Assembly: GCA_964526035.1 (NCBI GenBank)
Contig: CAZGKE010000074.1
Location: 1-15,927, forward strand
DNA from: DAOMOD01 sp964526035
GTDB lineage: Bacteria > Pseudomonadota > Gammaproteobacteria > Xanthomonadales > BPKI01
Direction of reading: 5' to 3'
Length of the DNA stretch: 15,927 nt
The notes under the pieces were generated by a model. The model had not been told where the DNA came from. It worked only from the letters and a program-made list of their open reading frames with translations, and ran no database searches. Shown here one piece after another: positions 1-7,997 of the stretch (position 1 is the stretch's first letter; each line of letters opens with the position of its first letter). The position numbers and the translations under genes are program-made.

Positions 1-652
1 CGTAGACCGGAAGGTCCTCGCCGGCGATGGCCTTCTGGATCACCAGCGGGATCAGCTTCTCGGGAAACTGGTAGGGCCCGTAGTTGTTCGAGCAGTTGGT
101 GGTCAGCACCGGCAGGCCGTAGGTGTGGTGGTAGGCGCGCACCAGATGGTCGGAAGCCGCCTTCGAGGCCGAGTACGGCGAGTTGGGCGCATACGGCGTG
201 GTCTCGCTGAAGCGACCCTCGGCGCCGAGCGAGCCGTAGACCTCGTCGGTGGACACGTGCAGAAAACGGAACGCCGCGGCCGCGTCGGCGGGCAGCGCGC
301 GCCAGTACGCCAGTGCAGCTTCCAGCAGCGTGAGGGTTCCCACCACATTGGTCTGGACGAACTCGGCGGGACCGTCAATCGAACGGTCGACGTGGCTCTC
401 GGCGGCAAAGTTGAGGATTGCGCGCGGACGATGCTCCGCCAGCAGCTTCGCCACCAGCGCGCCATCGCCGATGTCGCCGTGCACGAAGCTGTGATCCGGA
501 TCGGCTGCGAGCGGTGCCAGGGTGTCGGGATTGCCGGCGTAGGTAAGCTTGTCGAGCGTCACCACCGGCCCGCGATCGCGTGCGCGCCAGTCGAGCACGT
601 AGTTGCCGCCGATGAATCCGGCGCCACCGGTGACCAGGATGCCCCGGTTCAT
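1..652 (-). CDS. rmlB: dTDP-glucose 4,6-dehydratase, N-terminal part (truncated by window edge)
   Basis: This enzyme converts dTDP-D-glucose to dTDP-4-keto-6-deoxy-D-glucose, the second step of dTDP-rhamnose and related sugar synthesis for LPS or exopolysaccharide, in the cytosol with bound NAD+. The first 217 codons are visible; the family is about 350 residues, so roughly 130 lie off the left edge. Seen in the translation: the Rossmann motif TGGAGFIG (residues 8-15), the AAESHVDRSI segment (83-92), the catalytic STDEVYG (134-140), and the YSASK motif with Tyr160 and Lys164. These sit within one residue of the classical E. coli RmlB positions. The ATG at 650-652 gives the family-typical short N-terminus before the Gly-rich loop. 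It has no Shine-Dalgarno of its own, but overlaps the stop of a 10-codon ORF that does. RmlB is well supported; the closest alternative is another extended SDR sugar dehydratase. Confidence 0.95.
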   Translation of the reverse strand, partial: MNRGILVTGGAGFIGGNYVLDWRARDRGPVVTLDKLTYAGNPDTLAPLAADPDHSFVHGDIGDGALVAKLLAEHRPRAILNFAAESHVDRSIDGPAEFVQTNVVGTLTLLEAALAYWRALPADAAAAFRFLHVSTDEVYGSLGAEGRFSETTPYAPNSPYSASKAASDHLVRAYHHTYGLPVLTTNCSNNYGPYQFPEKLIPLVIQKAIAGEDLPVY

Positions 653-681
653 GGCGCCGCAGGGCGCTGGTTTGCGTACAT
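649..681 (-). CDS. possible 10-codon leader ORF coupled to rmlB
   Basis: A very short ORF reads MYANQRPAAP and stops with a TGA that overlaps the rmlB start as ATGA. Its ATG (679-681) is preceded by a strong AGGAG Shine-Dalgarno (688-692) with a 6-nt spacer, whereas the rmlB ATG has none. The arrangement suggests that ribosomes load on the small ORF and restart on rmlB. Its coding status is inferred from position and ribosome-binding site only. The peptide resembles nothing I recognise and may have no function of its own. Confidence 0.4.
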   Translation of the reverse strand: MYANQRPAAP

Positions 682-850
682 GTCGGGCTCCTGTCCGCCG
701 CGCGGGGCGTGCATGGCTGGATCGCGCGCGGCGCCGCGGGCCGCGCGAAAGCCCGACAGTTTACCCGAGCCGTTCGTTGACAAGGGATCGCATCGCTGGC
801 CGGGAAGCGGGCGCATGGGGCACGCCCGCCTCCCGGTCGCGATCCCCACA
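653..850. other. intergenic region between the receptor gene and rmlB
   Basis: About 200 bp separate the end of the receptor gene from rmlB. They hold a large hairpin just past the receptor stop (800-836) and the leader ORF with its Shine-Dalgarno. On the minus strand TTGTCA (778-783) and TAAACT (758-763) resemble -35 and -10 boxes, but the 14-bp spacer is too short for a confident promoter. Nothing else stands out. Confidence 0.5.
800..836 (-). terminator. hairpin just downstream of the TonB-dependent receptor gene
   Basis: The arms CCGGGA-A-GCGGGCG (800-813) and CGCCCGC-C-TCCCGG (823-836) pair over 13 bp with one A/C mismatch around a 9-nt loop. The hairpin begins about 14 nt past the receptor stop on the minus strand, where a 3' terminator or mRNA-stabilising stem would lie. 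No U-run follows it, so intrinsic termination is uncertain; it may instead protect a 3' end. Confidence 0.5.
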
Positions 851-3346
851 TCAGAAGTTGACGCGCAAGGTGGCGCCCCAGGTGCGAGGCGCGCCCAGGA
901 AGGCATTGAACGAACCGGTCTGCAGTGGCGCGTTGAACACCACCTGGTTGTAGGTGCGGTCAGTGAGGTTCTGCACCCAGAACTCGAGGCCCCAGCGCCG
1001 GTCCTCGGGCCCGATGCCGAAGCGCGCATTGACCAGCGCAAAGCCCTTCTGCTCCTTCTGCGGCAGCAGGTCGGAACCGGTGTTGTAGTCGGTGACGTGG
1101 CGCGCGCTCAGGCTCCAGCGCGCCATCAGGCTGCCCATGCCGTGGTCGTAGCTTGCCGCAAGCGAGGTTGACCAGCGCGGCGCGAAGCTCGACGTGGCGC
1201 CCGGCAGCAGGGAAAGACCGGCGTCGGGAAGCGGCTCATCACCGTACTTCGCATCGAGGTAGGTGGTGCTGGCCTGCATCATGAATCCGGTCCCGGTCTG
1301 CCAGATCAGCTCCGCATCGACGCCGCGGCTGCGCAGTTCGGGAATGGAACGCACCACAAAGTTGGTGCCGAGGAAGCTGTTGAGCTGGAAATCCGAGTAC
1401 GTCTGGTGGAACAGCGCCGTGTTGAACAGCAGGTTGCCGTCCAGCCAGGTGGACTTGAAGCCAAGCTCGAAGGCATCGACGAACTCGCCGGGAAACGAGG
1501 TGTCGAGATCGGGGGTCAGGTTGGCCAGCAGCTCGCGGTCCTGGTTGAAACCGCCGGCCTTGTAGCCACGCGATGCCGAGGCATACGTCATCAGCATGTC
1601 GTTCCACTTGTACGCGGCGCGCAGCGTGCCCGACCACTCGTCCTCGCTGCGACGCTGCTGGGTGTCGAGCCCGTTGAACAGCGGGTTGCCCCAGGGCAGA
1701 CACATGTTGCCAATGATGGTGGGCACGATGCCGGGCGCCACCGACGCCGGCACGCCGCGGGCAATGAGGGCGGCGGCGATCTGCGCCGGATCGGTCAGCG
1801 CCGCCGCGCAGCCAGGACCGCCGTTGGGGTTGCGATAGGACGAATCCATGCGCTTGCGTTCGGCGGTGTAGCGCAGGCCCACGGTCAGGTTGAGCTGGTC
1901 GCTGGCATGGAAGGTCAGGTTGGTGAACAGCGCGTTGCTGCGCGCGTTTTGCTCGAAGGTGTCCTGCTGCGCGCTGCCGGCGAAACTGGTGCCGAAATCA
2001 CGCCCCGCGGCTTCCGACAGGAACAATGCGCCGTTGTCGGTATTCACCGGGATGCCGAGCGGCCCCAGCGACGCGGCGATATTGTTGATCAGCGCAATCG
2101 AAAGGTAGGGCTCGTAGGCGCTGCCCAGTTCGATGGGAAAGCCGAAGCGCATGTCCTCGTCGCTGTGAAAGAATCCGAGCATCCAGTCCACGCGCTCACC
2201 GGACCCGGTCAGCCGGAACTCCTGACTGAAGGTCTCGAAGCGAGTTTCGCCTTCCTTGATGTGCGGGCGGAACCAGATGTCGGCGGTACTGAAGTCGAGA
2301 TCGGCGCTTGGCAGGACACGCCAGTCGCGCAGCGCCGTGATGGAGCTCAAGGTGGCTTCGTTGAACCATGGGGTGCGCCAGTTGGCTTCCATGGAAACGC
2401 CCTGGTCCTCGACTTCGGTCCGCGCATCGCGATTGGCGAAGGCCAGGCGGCGCGACGGGTCGGCGACGTCGATGACGCCGGTACCGCCCGCCAGCGCGTT
2501 CACGATCGCCGCGGTCGGCCCACGCACCACGGTGACGCCACTGCAGCACTCCTCGTCGCGTCGGGTCGAGTCGACGATGAAGTTGATGTCGACGTTGTGC
2601 GAGGGCTCGAACAGGAGTTGGGCGCGTACCGAATGGAAGTCCTGGTTGCCGTCCTCGGTGCTGACGCGCGGGCCCGCGCCTGGATTGACGTCGAGGAAGC
2701 CGTCGCGCTCGCGCTTGGCGAGGTAGATGCGGAAGGCTGCCTTGTCGCCGATCGCGTCGTTATAGCTGCCCGCAGCCCCGATGGCGCCGTAGTTGCCGAA
2801 AGTCAGCTCACCCTCGATGTTGCGCGTGTAGCCGGGCCGACGCGTGATGATGTTGACCAGGCCGGCCGAAGTGTTCTTGCCGAACACGGTCCCCTGCGGA
2901 CCCTTGAGCACTTCGATGCGTTCGATCTCGCCGAGGTCGCCGAAAGCCACGCCGTTGCGCGGGCGGTACACCCCGTCGATGACCACGCCCACTGAAGACT
3001 CGAGGCCGGGGTTGTCGCCCACCGTACCTACGCCGCGAACCCGCGCCGTGGTCTGGGTCTCGTTGCCGGTGCTGGTGACGCTGAAGCCTGGAACCAGGAT
3101 CTGCATGTCCTTGATGTCGCGAACGCCGGCATCGAGCAACATCTGCTCGGGCAGCACGCTCAGCGTGATCGGAACTTCCTGCAGCGCCTCCTCGCGCTTC
3201 TGCGGGGTGACGACGATGCGGTCGAGCCCGTGTGCGCGGGCGTCGTCGTCATCGTCCTGGGCGAACGCCGCCGGAAGCGGCGCCGCGACCAGTACTGCGA
3301 GGCTCGTCACGGCCAGAAACAGTCGGCAGGTGGTGCATGATTTCAT
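851..3346 (-). CDS. TonB-dependent outer-membrane receptor
   Basis: An outer-membrane beta-barrel that imports a ligand using TonB/ExbBD energy. The 831-residue product has a signal peptide (basic start, hydrophobic 8-29, likely cleavage near AFA-Q) followed by a run of five Asp. A TonB-box-like DRIVVTPQKRE lies at 42-52. The plug domain (about 55-170) contains IERIEVLKGPQGT (141-153) and the NTSAGLVNIITRRP end (158-171). The rest is barrel, ending LRVNF with the terminal Phe used for outer-membrane assembly. The ATG is preceded by GGGAGGGA at good spacing. It lies 123 bp downstream of the thiolase gene on the same strand, so it belongs with the beta-oxidation genes and probably imports their substrate; a siderophore role is less likely in this context. 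It resembles the large sphingomonad/caulobacter-style receptors for organic compounds. The substrate is unknown. Cys513 and Cys549 in one probable external loop could form a disulfide. Confidence 0.93.
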   Translation of the reverse strand: MKSCTTCRLFLAVTSLAVLVAAPLPAAFAQDDDDDARAHGLDRIVVTPQKREEALQEVPITLSVLPEQMLLDAGVRDIKDMQILVPGFSVTSTGNETQTTARVRGVGTVGDNPGLESSVGVVIDGVYRPRNGVAFGDLGEIERIEVLKGPQGTVFGKNTSAGLVNIITRRPGYTRNIEGELTFGNYGAIGAAGSYNDAIGDKAAFRIYLAKRERDGFLDVNPGAGPRVSTEDGNQDFHSVRAQLLFEPSHNVDINFIVDSTRRDEECCSGVTVVRGPTAAIVNALAGGTGVIDVADPSRRLAFANRDARTEVEDQGVSMEANWRTPWFNEATLSSITALRDWRVLPSADLDFSTADIWFRPHIKEGETRFETFSQEFRLTGSGERVDWMLGFFHSDEDMRFGFPIELGSAYEPYLSIALINNIAASLGPLGIPVNTDNGALFLSEAAGRDFGTSFAGSAQQDTFEQNARSNALFTNLTFHASDQLNLTVGLRYTAERKRMDSSYRNPNGGPGCAAALTDPAQIAAALIARGVPASVAPGIVPTIIGNMCLPWGNPLFNGLDTQQRRSEDEWSGTLRAAYKWNDMLMTYASASRGYKAGGFNQDRELLANLTPDLDTSFPGEFVDAFELGFKSTWLDGNLLFNTALFHQTYSDFQLNSFLGTNFVVRSIPELRSRGVDAELIWQTGTGFMMQASTTYLDAKYGDEPLPDAGLSLLPGATSSFAPRWSTSLAASYDHGMGSLMARWSLSARHVTDYNTGSDLLPQKEQKGFALVNARFGIGPEDRRWGLEFWVQNLTDRTYNQVVFNAPLQTGSFNAFLGAPRTWGATLRVNF

Positions 3347-3469
3347 GGCAAATCCCTCCCCAGGGTTTTGGATGGCTAGCTGGAACTCTCGGTGTTTGCG
3401 CCAACCGTGGCGGTGGATTTCCTGTCGGACGGCGGTCGCTGCGGACCATCGCCCAGCGCATGTGCAGGA
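3347..3469. other. intergenic region between thiolase and receptor genes
   Basis: This 123-bp gap holds the receptor's Shine-Dalgarno (minus strand, about 3353-3360). It is long enough for a separate minus-strand promoter, but I see no convincing -35/-10 pair, terminator or copy of the operator motif found at 7834-8032. The receptor may therefore be read through from the hydrolase-FadB-thiolase transcript. Confidence 0.4.
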
Positions 3470-4651
3470 TCACGCCAGCACCTCGAACAAGGCTGCCGCG
3501 CCCTGGCCGCCGCCGATGCACATCGTCACCACGACGTGGCGTGCACCGCGACGCCGGCCTTCGATCAGCGCGTGTCCGACCAGACGCGCGCCGCTCACGC
3601 CATACGGATGGCCGAGCGCAATGGCGCCGCCGTTGACGTTGAGTCGTTCCGGCGCGATGCCGAGGCGGTCGGCGCAGTACAGCACCTGCACGGCGAACGC
3701 CTCGTTCAGCTCCCACAGGTCGATGTCGTCGACGCTGAGGCCGGCGCGCGCCAGCAGCTTCGGCACCGCGAACACCGGTCCAATGCCCATTTCGTCGGGA
3801 TCGCAGCCGGCCACCGCGAAGCCACGGAAGATTCCAAGCGGCTGCAGTCCGCGCCGGGCGGCGAGGTCTGCGTCCATCACCACGGCAGTCGAAGCGCCGT
3901 CGGAAAACTGGCTGGCGTTGCCGGCGGCGATGCAGCCCCCGGGGATCGCACTGCGAATCCTGGCAACACCCTCGTAGGTGGTGTCGGCGCGGATGCCTTC
4001 GTCCGCGGCCACCGTCACCTCGCGCGACAAGAGCTGACGCGTTGCCGGATCGGCATACGCCATGCGCACCTTGATCGGTACGATTTCGTCGGCGAAGCGG
4101 CCTTCGGCCGCGGCAGCCGCTGCACGCTGCTGGCTTTGGGCGCCGTATTGGTCCTGGCGCTCGCGCTCGATGCCGTAGCGCTTCGCCACGGTTTCCGCGG
4201 TCTGCAGCATCGGCCAGTAGAGCGCAGGCACCTCGCGCTTCAGCCACGCTTCTTCGAGCATGTGCGTGTTGATGCGATTCTGCACGCAGGAGATGCTCTC
4301 GACGCCGCCAGCGACGAACGCTTCGCCTTCGCCGGCGATGATGCGCTGGGCCGCCATCGCAATGGTCTGCAGACCGGATGCACAAAAGCGGTTGACGGTG
4401 GCGCCGGGTACGCTGGTCGGCAGGCCGGCGCGCAGCGCGATCTGACGTCCGATGTTGTTGCCGCATGCCGCTTCCGGCCAGGCGCAGCCGATCAGTACGT
4501 CTTCGACTTCGTGGGCCTCGATGCCGGCGCGGGCCACCGCGTGCTGCACCACGTGGCCGCCGAGGGTGGCTCCGTGAGTCATGTTGAAGCCGCCCTTCCA
4601 GCTCTTGGCCAGCGCGGTACGCGCGGTGGAGACGATCACGGCCTGCTTCAT
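3470..4651 (-). CDS. thiolase (acetyl-CoA C-acyltransferase family)
   Basis: Performs the last step of beta-oxidation, cleaving 3-ketoacyl-CoA with CoA to acetyl-CoA and a shortened acyl-CoA. At 393 residues it has the usual thiolase length. The nucleophilic Cys90 lies in VNRFCASGLQ, the NEAFA motif is at 316-320, His348 is in ALGHPYGVSG, and the second active-site Cys378 is in MCIGGGQG, so the catalytic set is complete. Its ATG overlaps the TGA of the upstream FadB-like gene (ATGA), indicating translational coupling and a two-subunit multienzyme pair as in FadB/FadA. A degradative thiolase is strongly favoured over a biosynthetic acetoacetyl-CoA thiolase by this pairing. Chain-length or ring-substrate preference cannot be read from the sequence. 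Confidence 0.93.
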   Translation of the reverse strand: MKQAVIVSTARTALAKSWKGGFNMTHGATLGGHVVQHAVARAGIEAHEVEDVLIGCAWPEAACGNNIGRQIALRAGLPTSVPGATVNRFCASGLQTIAMAAQRIIAGEGEAFVAGGVESISCVQNRINTHMLEEAWLKREVPALYWPMLQTAETVAKRYGIERERQDQYGAQSQQRAAAAAAEGRFADEIVPIKVRMAYADPATRQLLSREVTVAADEGIRADTTYEGVARIRSAIPGGCIAAGNASQFSDGASTAVVMDADLAARRGLQPLGIFRGFAVAGCDPDEMGIGPVFAVPKLLARAGLSVDDIDLWELNEAFAVQVLYCADRLGIAPERLNVNGGAIALGHPYGVSGARLVGHALIEGRRRGARHVVVTMCIGGGQGAAALFEVLA

Positions 4652-6747
4652 GCCCCATCCCTCCCGTGACCGCCGGCGAAGCTGCCACCACTGCCCGCCA
4701 GGCGCACCAGCAGCGGCGCCGGATCCCAGACCTCGCCACGGTAGCCGCGCTGGAACCGCCGGATAGCGGCCAGCACGTTGTAGAGGCCGACGCTGTCGGC
4801 GTGGAACATCGGACCGCCGCGCCAGGGTGGAAAGCCGTAGCCGCTGAGGTAGACCACGTCGATGTCGGAAGCGCGCGCGGCGATACCCTCATCGAGGATC
4901 AGCGCGCCTTCGTTGGCCAGTGCAAACAGCAGGCGCTCAACGATCTCGACATCGCCGATATCGCGCGCCGGAACGCCGATATCCTTGCGGTGCGCCGCAA
5001 GGATGGCGTGAACTTCGGGCGAGGGCAGCGCGCGGCGCTCTCCGGGCCGGTAGTCGTACCAGCCCTTGCCGGTCTTCTGGCCGTAACGCCCGGCCTCGCA
5101 GACGCGATCGGCGCTTTGCGAATAGATCATGTCCGGCAGTTCGACCTGGCGGCGCTTGCGGATCGCCCAACCGATGTCGTTGCCGGCAAGATCGCCCATG
5201 CGGAACGGCCCCATGGCGAAACCGAACGTTTCAATGGCGCGGTCCACCTGCTCGGGCAGTGCACCCTCGTCGAGCAGGAAGCAGGCCTGGCGCAGATACT
5301 GTTCGAGCATGCGGTTGCCGATGAAGCCGTCGCAGACGCCCGAGACCACTGCGGTCTTGCCGATGGTTTTCGCCAGTTTCATTACGGTGGCGAGCACTTC
5401 GGGCCGCGTCTTCGCGCCGCGCACCACCTCCAGCAACCTCATGACGTTGGCCGGGCTGAAGAAATGCAGGCCTAGCACGTCACCCGGCCGCGTGGTGGTG
5501 GCGGCGATGCGGTCGACGTCCAGCGTGGATGTATTGGTGGCGAGGACGGCACCTGGCTTCGCTGCCGCATCCAATTTGACGAATACGGCGCTCTTGACCT
5601 CGATGTCTTCGTACACCGCCTCGATCACCAGATCGGCGTCCGCCAGAGCGGCGTAGTCGAGGCCCGGGCTCAGCAGGGCCATGCGCTGCTCGACCTGCGC
5701 GGCGCTGAGCCGTCCCTTGGCGGCGCTCTTTTCATAGTGGCCGCGAATGGTGTCGACGCCGCGCTGCAGGGCTTCGGCGCCGGTCTCAAGGATTACCACC
5801 GGAATCCCGACATTGAGGAAGTTCATGGCGATCCCGGTACCCATCGTGCCGGCGCCTATCACGCCCACGCTGCGCACCTCGCGAAGCTTCACGTCGGGCC
5901 CGATGCCGGCGACGTGCGAGGCCGCGCGTTCGGCAAAAAACGCATGACGCAGCGCTTTTGACTCCGGGGTCTGCATCAAGGACAGAAAGGCTTCGCGTTC
6001 GAAGGCGAGACCTTCATCGAAGGGGCGCATGGCCGCAGCAATCAGTGCGTCGACGCAGCGTCTCGGCGCGGGATAGGGGCCAGAAGCGGCCACCACCGCA
6101 TTGCGGGCGAAATCGAGCCACGCCTCGGCGTCGGCGTGCGTTACCGCCAGGTCGCGTACCCGCGGCAAGGCATTGGCGGGCACGTCACGCGCCAGCTTCA
6201 CCGCAGCGCCGACCACGTCGTCCTCGACCACGCGATCGAGCAGACCCGTATCGGCCAGCGCCGCCCCGCTTCGCGGTTCGCCGGACACGATCATGTTGAG
6301 CGCGGTCTCCAGACCCGCTGCGCGCGGCAGCCGCTGGGTGCCGCCGGCACCGGGCAACAGGCCAAGCTTGACCTCGGGGAGGCCGATCTGTGCCGAGGCG
6401 AGCGCAACGCGGTAGTGAGCGCCGAGCGACAGCTCCAGGCCGCCACCGAGCGTGGTCCCGTTCAACGCCATCAGCACCGGCTTGAGGAAGCCTTCCACCC
6501 TGGCGATCAGCGTGTGCAGCGTCGGCTCCTGCGTCGCCAGCGGACTGTCGAATTCGCGGATATCGGCGCCACCGCAGAACATGCGCCCTGCGCCGGTGAT
6601 GACCACGGCGCGGATGGCGTCGTCTTGCTCGGCGCGCAACAGCGCATCCATCAAACCGAGGCGCAGGTCGATGCCAAGTCCGTTGACCGGCGGGTTGTCG
6701 AGGGTGATGACGGCGACGCTGTCGTGCTGTTCGAAATGTGCGGGCAT
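4648..6747 (-). CDS. bifunctional enoyl-CoA hydratase / 3-hydroxyacyl-CoA dehydrogenase (FadB/FadJ/EHHADH-like)
   Basis: Hydrates trans-2-enoyl-CoA and oxidises the resulting L-3-hydroxyacyl-CoA with NAD+, the two middle steps of beta-oxidation. The 699-residue protein has an N-terminal crotonase domain (about 1-190). Its acid pair is Glu105 (in LGGGLEL) and Glu125 (in GLPEVKLGL), 20 residues apart as in E. coli FadB. The NAD-binding domain starts near 291 with GVIGAGTMGTG (295-305), followed by EAVYE (376-380), the catalytic His428 in HFFSP with Glu440, and GNRM (477-480). Two C-terminal dehydrogenase repeats end with GYGFPPWRGGPMF, a signature also seen in peroxisomal-type bifunctional enzymes. 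The start has only a weak Shine-Dalgarno. It begins 26 bp after the hydrolase gene and ends overlapping the thiolase gene. I give no gene symbol because fadB, fadJ and other paralogues cannot be separated by eye. Confidence 0.93.
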   Translation of the reverse strand: MPAHFEQHDSVAVITLDNPPVNGLGIDLRLGLMDALLRAEQDDAIRAVVITGAGRMFCGGADIREFDSPLATQEPTLHTLIARVEGFLKPVLMALNGTTLGGGLELSLGAHYRVALASAQIGLPEVKLGLLPGAGGTQRLPRAAGLETALNMIVSGEPRSGAALADTGLLDRVVEDDVVGAAVKLARDVPANALPRVRDLAVTHADAEAWLDFARNAVVAASGPYPAPRRCVDALIAAAMRPFDEGLAFEREAFLSLMQTPESKALRHAFFAERAASHVAGIGPDVKLREVRSVGVIGAGTMGTGIAMNFLNVGIPVVILETGAEALQRGVDTIRGHYEKSAAKGRLSAAQVEQRMALLSPGLDYAALADADLVIEAVYEDIEVKSAVFVKLDAAAKPGAVLATNTSTLDVDRIAATTTRPGDVLGLHFFSPANVMRLLEVVRGAKTRPEVLATVMKLAKTIGKTAVVSGVCDGFIGNRMLEQYLRQACFLLDEGALPEQVDRAIETFGFAMGPFRMGDLAGNDIGWAIRKRRQVELPDMIYSQSADRVCEAGRYGQKTGKGWYDYRPGERRALPSPEVHAILAAHRKDIGVPARDIGDVEIVERLLFALANEGALILDEGIAARASDIDVVYLSGYGFPPWRGGPMFHADSVGLYNVLAAIRRFQRGYRGEVWDPAPLLVRLAGSGGSFAGGHGRDGA

Positions 6748-6773
6748 CGGATCGTGGTTCGGTTGTGTGAGAG

Positions 6774-7751
6774 TCAGCAGTCGAGAAATTCGAGCAGCGC
6801 CGCGGTCAGCTCCGGTCGCGCGACGGCAGCAAGGTGATCGCCCGGCACCATCACCAGTCGCGCGTCGGGAATGGCATCGGCCAGGCGTCGCGGGCGCCGC
6901 GCCAGACGGTCAAGGCGGCCGGCGAGCACCAGGGTCGGCATGCGCAGTTGCCCGAGTGCAATGGGCGCCGAATGCAACGCGCGCAGCTGTGCGGCCAATG
7001 CCAGACGGTCGCCGCCGGTGCGTTCGGCAAACATGCGAAACAGCAGCGCCCCCGGATGGACGATCGCGTTGGCATCTTCGGAGAGCAGCGCCTGAGCGAT
7101 GTATTCGGGATCGAGCAGGCGTCGATCCACACCGCCGCATTCGATGACGCCTTCTCCTACGCCGCCAATGGCCAGACGGCCGAGGCGGGGTTCGTCGAGC
7201 GCGACCAGCAGGGCCACGACCGCGCCCATCGAGTATCCGAACAGGTCGAAGCGTTCGACGCCCAGCTGATCGAGCAGTCCGCGAAGGTCGGCGGCCATGC
7301 GCGCTTCGCCGTACAGCGCGGGATCGTGCGGCTTGTCGGAAGCCCCGTGGCCACGTGCATCGATGGCAATCAACGGCCGCTTGCTGGCGCGCAGGGCGGC
7401 AATCACGCCGGGATAGATCCAGTTGACGTGGGTGCTGGCGGCAAAGCCGTGGTGCAGGACCAGTGGCGGCATGTCCGCGACACCGTGCCAGCGATACCAG
7501 CGCAGGCTCAGGCCGTCGCTGGTCTGGTACGCGCCGCTCTCGTCCGGCGGCGAATGGTCGGCTGGCGCGGTGCGCGCCATGGCGAAGCCGCGCCGCATCA
7601 GTCGCGCGCCGGGGCGATAGAAGCCGCGCCCCAGAACCGAGCCGATGCCGCTGCCGGCACCGCCGGCCAGAGCGTTGCCGATACCCGCCAGCAGCATGCC
7701 GCCGGCGACCAGCGTGCCCGAACCCAGCCGACGCAGCGCGGGCGTGCTCAT
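6774..7751 (-). CDS. alpha/beta hydrolase with N-terminal hydrophobic segment
   Basis: A serine hydrolase of the alpha/beta fold, 325 residues from the chosen start. The oxyanion region HHGF is at 100-103, the nucleophile Ser174 lies in GYSMG, the acid is probably Asp281 in AGRLDRL, and His306 is in VPGDHLAAV, giving a complete triad. Residues about 12-40 are Gly/Ala/Leu-rich and hydrophobic, so the enzyme could be membrane-attached or exported; the segment lacks a clear signal-peptidase site. The reading frame stays open up to 8078, but an upstream start would place the palindromic operator sites inside the gene and the extra residues look non-coding, so ATG 7749-7751 is preferred. Its Shine-Dalgarno is weak. 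It is the first minus-strand gene of the divergent cluster and probably acts early on the substrate, for example on an ester, lactone or C-C bond. The reaction is not identifiable. Confidence 0.85.
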   Translation of the reverse strand: MSTPALRRLGSGTLVAGGMLLAGIGNALAGGAGSGIGSVLGRGFYRPGARLMRRGFAMARTAPADHSPPDESGAYQTSDGLSLRWYRWHGVADMPPLVLHHGFAASTHVNWIYPGVIAALRASKRPLIAIDARGHGASDKPHDPALYGEARMAADLRGLLDQLGVERFDLFGYSMGAVVALLVALDEPRLGRLAIGGVGEGVIECGGVDRRLLDPEYIAQALLSEDANAIVHPGALLFRMFAERTGGDRLALAAQLRALHSAPIALGQLRMPTLVLAGRLDRLARRPRRLADAIPDARLVMVPGDHLAAVARPELTAALLEFLDC

Positions 7752-7829
7752 GTCGCGCTCGGCGAAGCCAAGCAGCCAGCGCAGCTTTCGCAGGGTCGTC
7801 GGCGGTTTGCGACTAGCCTCATTGGACCT

Positions 7830-7835
7830 GTTATA
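7830..7835 (-). promoter_or_regulatory. candidate -10 box for the hydrolase/FadB/thiolase arm
   Basis: On the minus strand this hexamer reads TATAAC, one base from the TATAAT consensus. The expected -35 position (7853-7858) reads AAATCA, which is poor, so the promoter would be weak or regulator-dependent. Transcription from here would leave a leader of about 70 nt before the chosen hydrolase start. Confidence 0.4.
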
Positions 7836-7861
7836 TTCCGCATTACGAAATATGATTTCGT
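7834..7861. promoter_or_regulatory. left operator-like palindromes, probable IclR-family site
   Basis: TATTCCG-CATTA-CGAAATA (7834-7852) is an imperfect 19-bp palindrome whose core, TTCCGCATTACGAAA (7836-7850), has the 15-bp TTCC-N7-RAAA layout common among IclR-family operators. Overlapping it is a perfect 17-bp palindrome, ACGAAAT-ATG-ATTTCGT (7845-7861). The core sits directly upstream of a minus-strand -10-like TATAAC, so bound protein would interfere with RNA polymerase there. Assignment to the IclR gene in the same cluster is inference. Confidence 0.6.
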
Positions 7862-7997
7862 TTTCTGCCGCCATCCTAGCGAGCGCCTCGAAGCAATACA
7901 AGCGCATCGCACCGCGCTGCGTTGCAATGGGGTTCGTAAGCGTCGCAACGATCCACCGCCTTGCACGCCCGTCCACACTTCCAGTAGCATCCTCGTG

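Noticed and set aside
778..783. A plus-strand TTGACA as a -35 box
   Set aside because: Although TTGACA occurs here (777-782 on the plus strand), no -10-like sequence follows at 16-18 bp and no plus-strand gene begins downstream.
1406..2995. A 529-codon open frame on the plus strand, antisense to the receptor gene
   Set aside because: It lies wholly opposite a clear TonB-dependent receptor; its translation is low-complexity, rich in Gly/Ala/Arg/Val with no domain motif. High-GC genes routinely leave the opposite frame open.
3249..4892. A 547-codon minus-strand frame overlapping the thiolase and FadB-like genes
   Set aside because: Arg-rich shadow in another frame of two genes with complete catalytic motifs; no start or ribosome-binding support.
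7865..7997. Small RNA or further operator in the middle of the divergent region
   Set aside because: Only a short inverted repeat (CGTTGC and GCAACG) is visible, with no promoter plus terminator pair and no copy of the operator half-sites.
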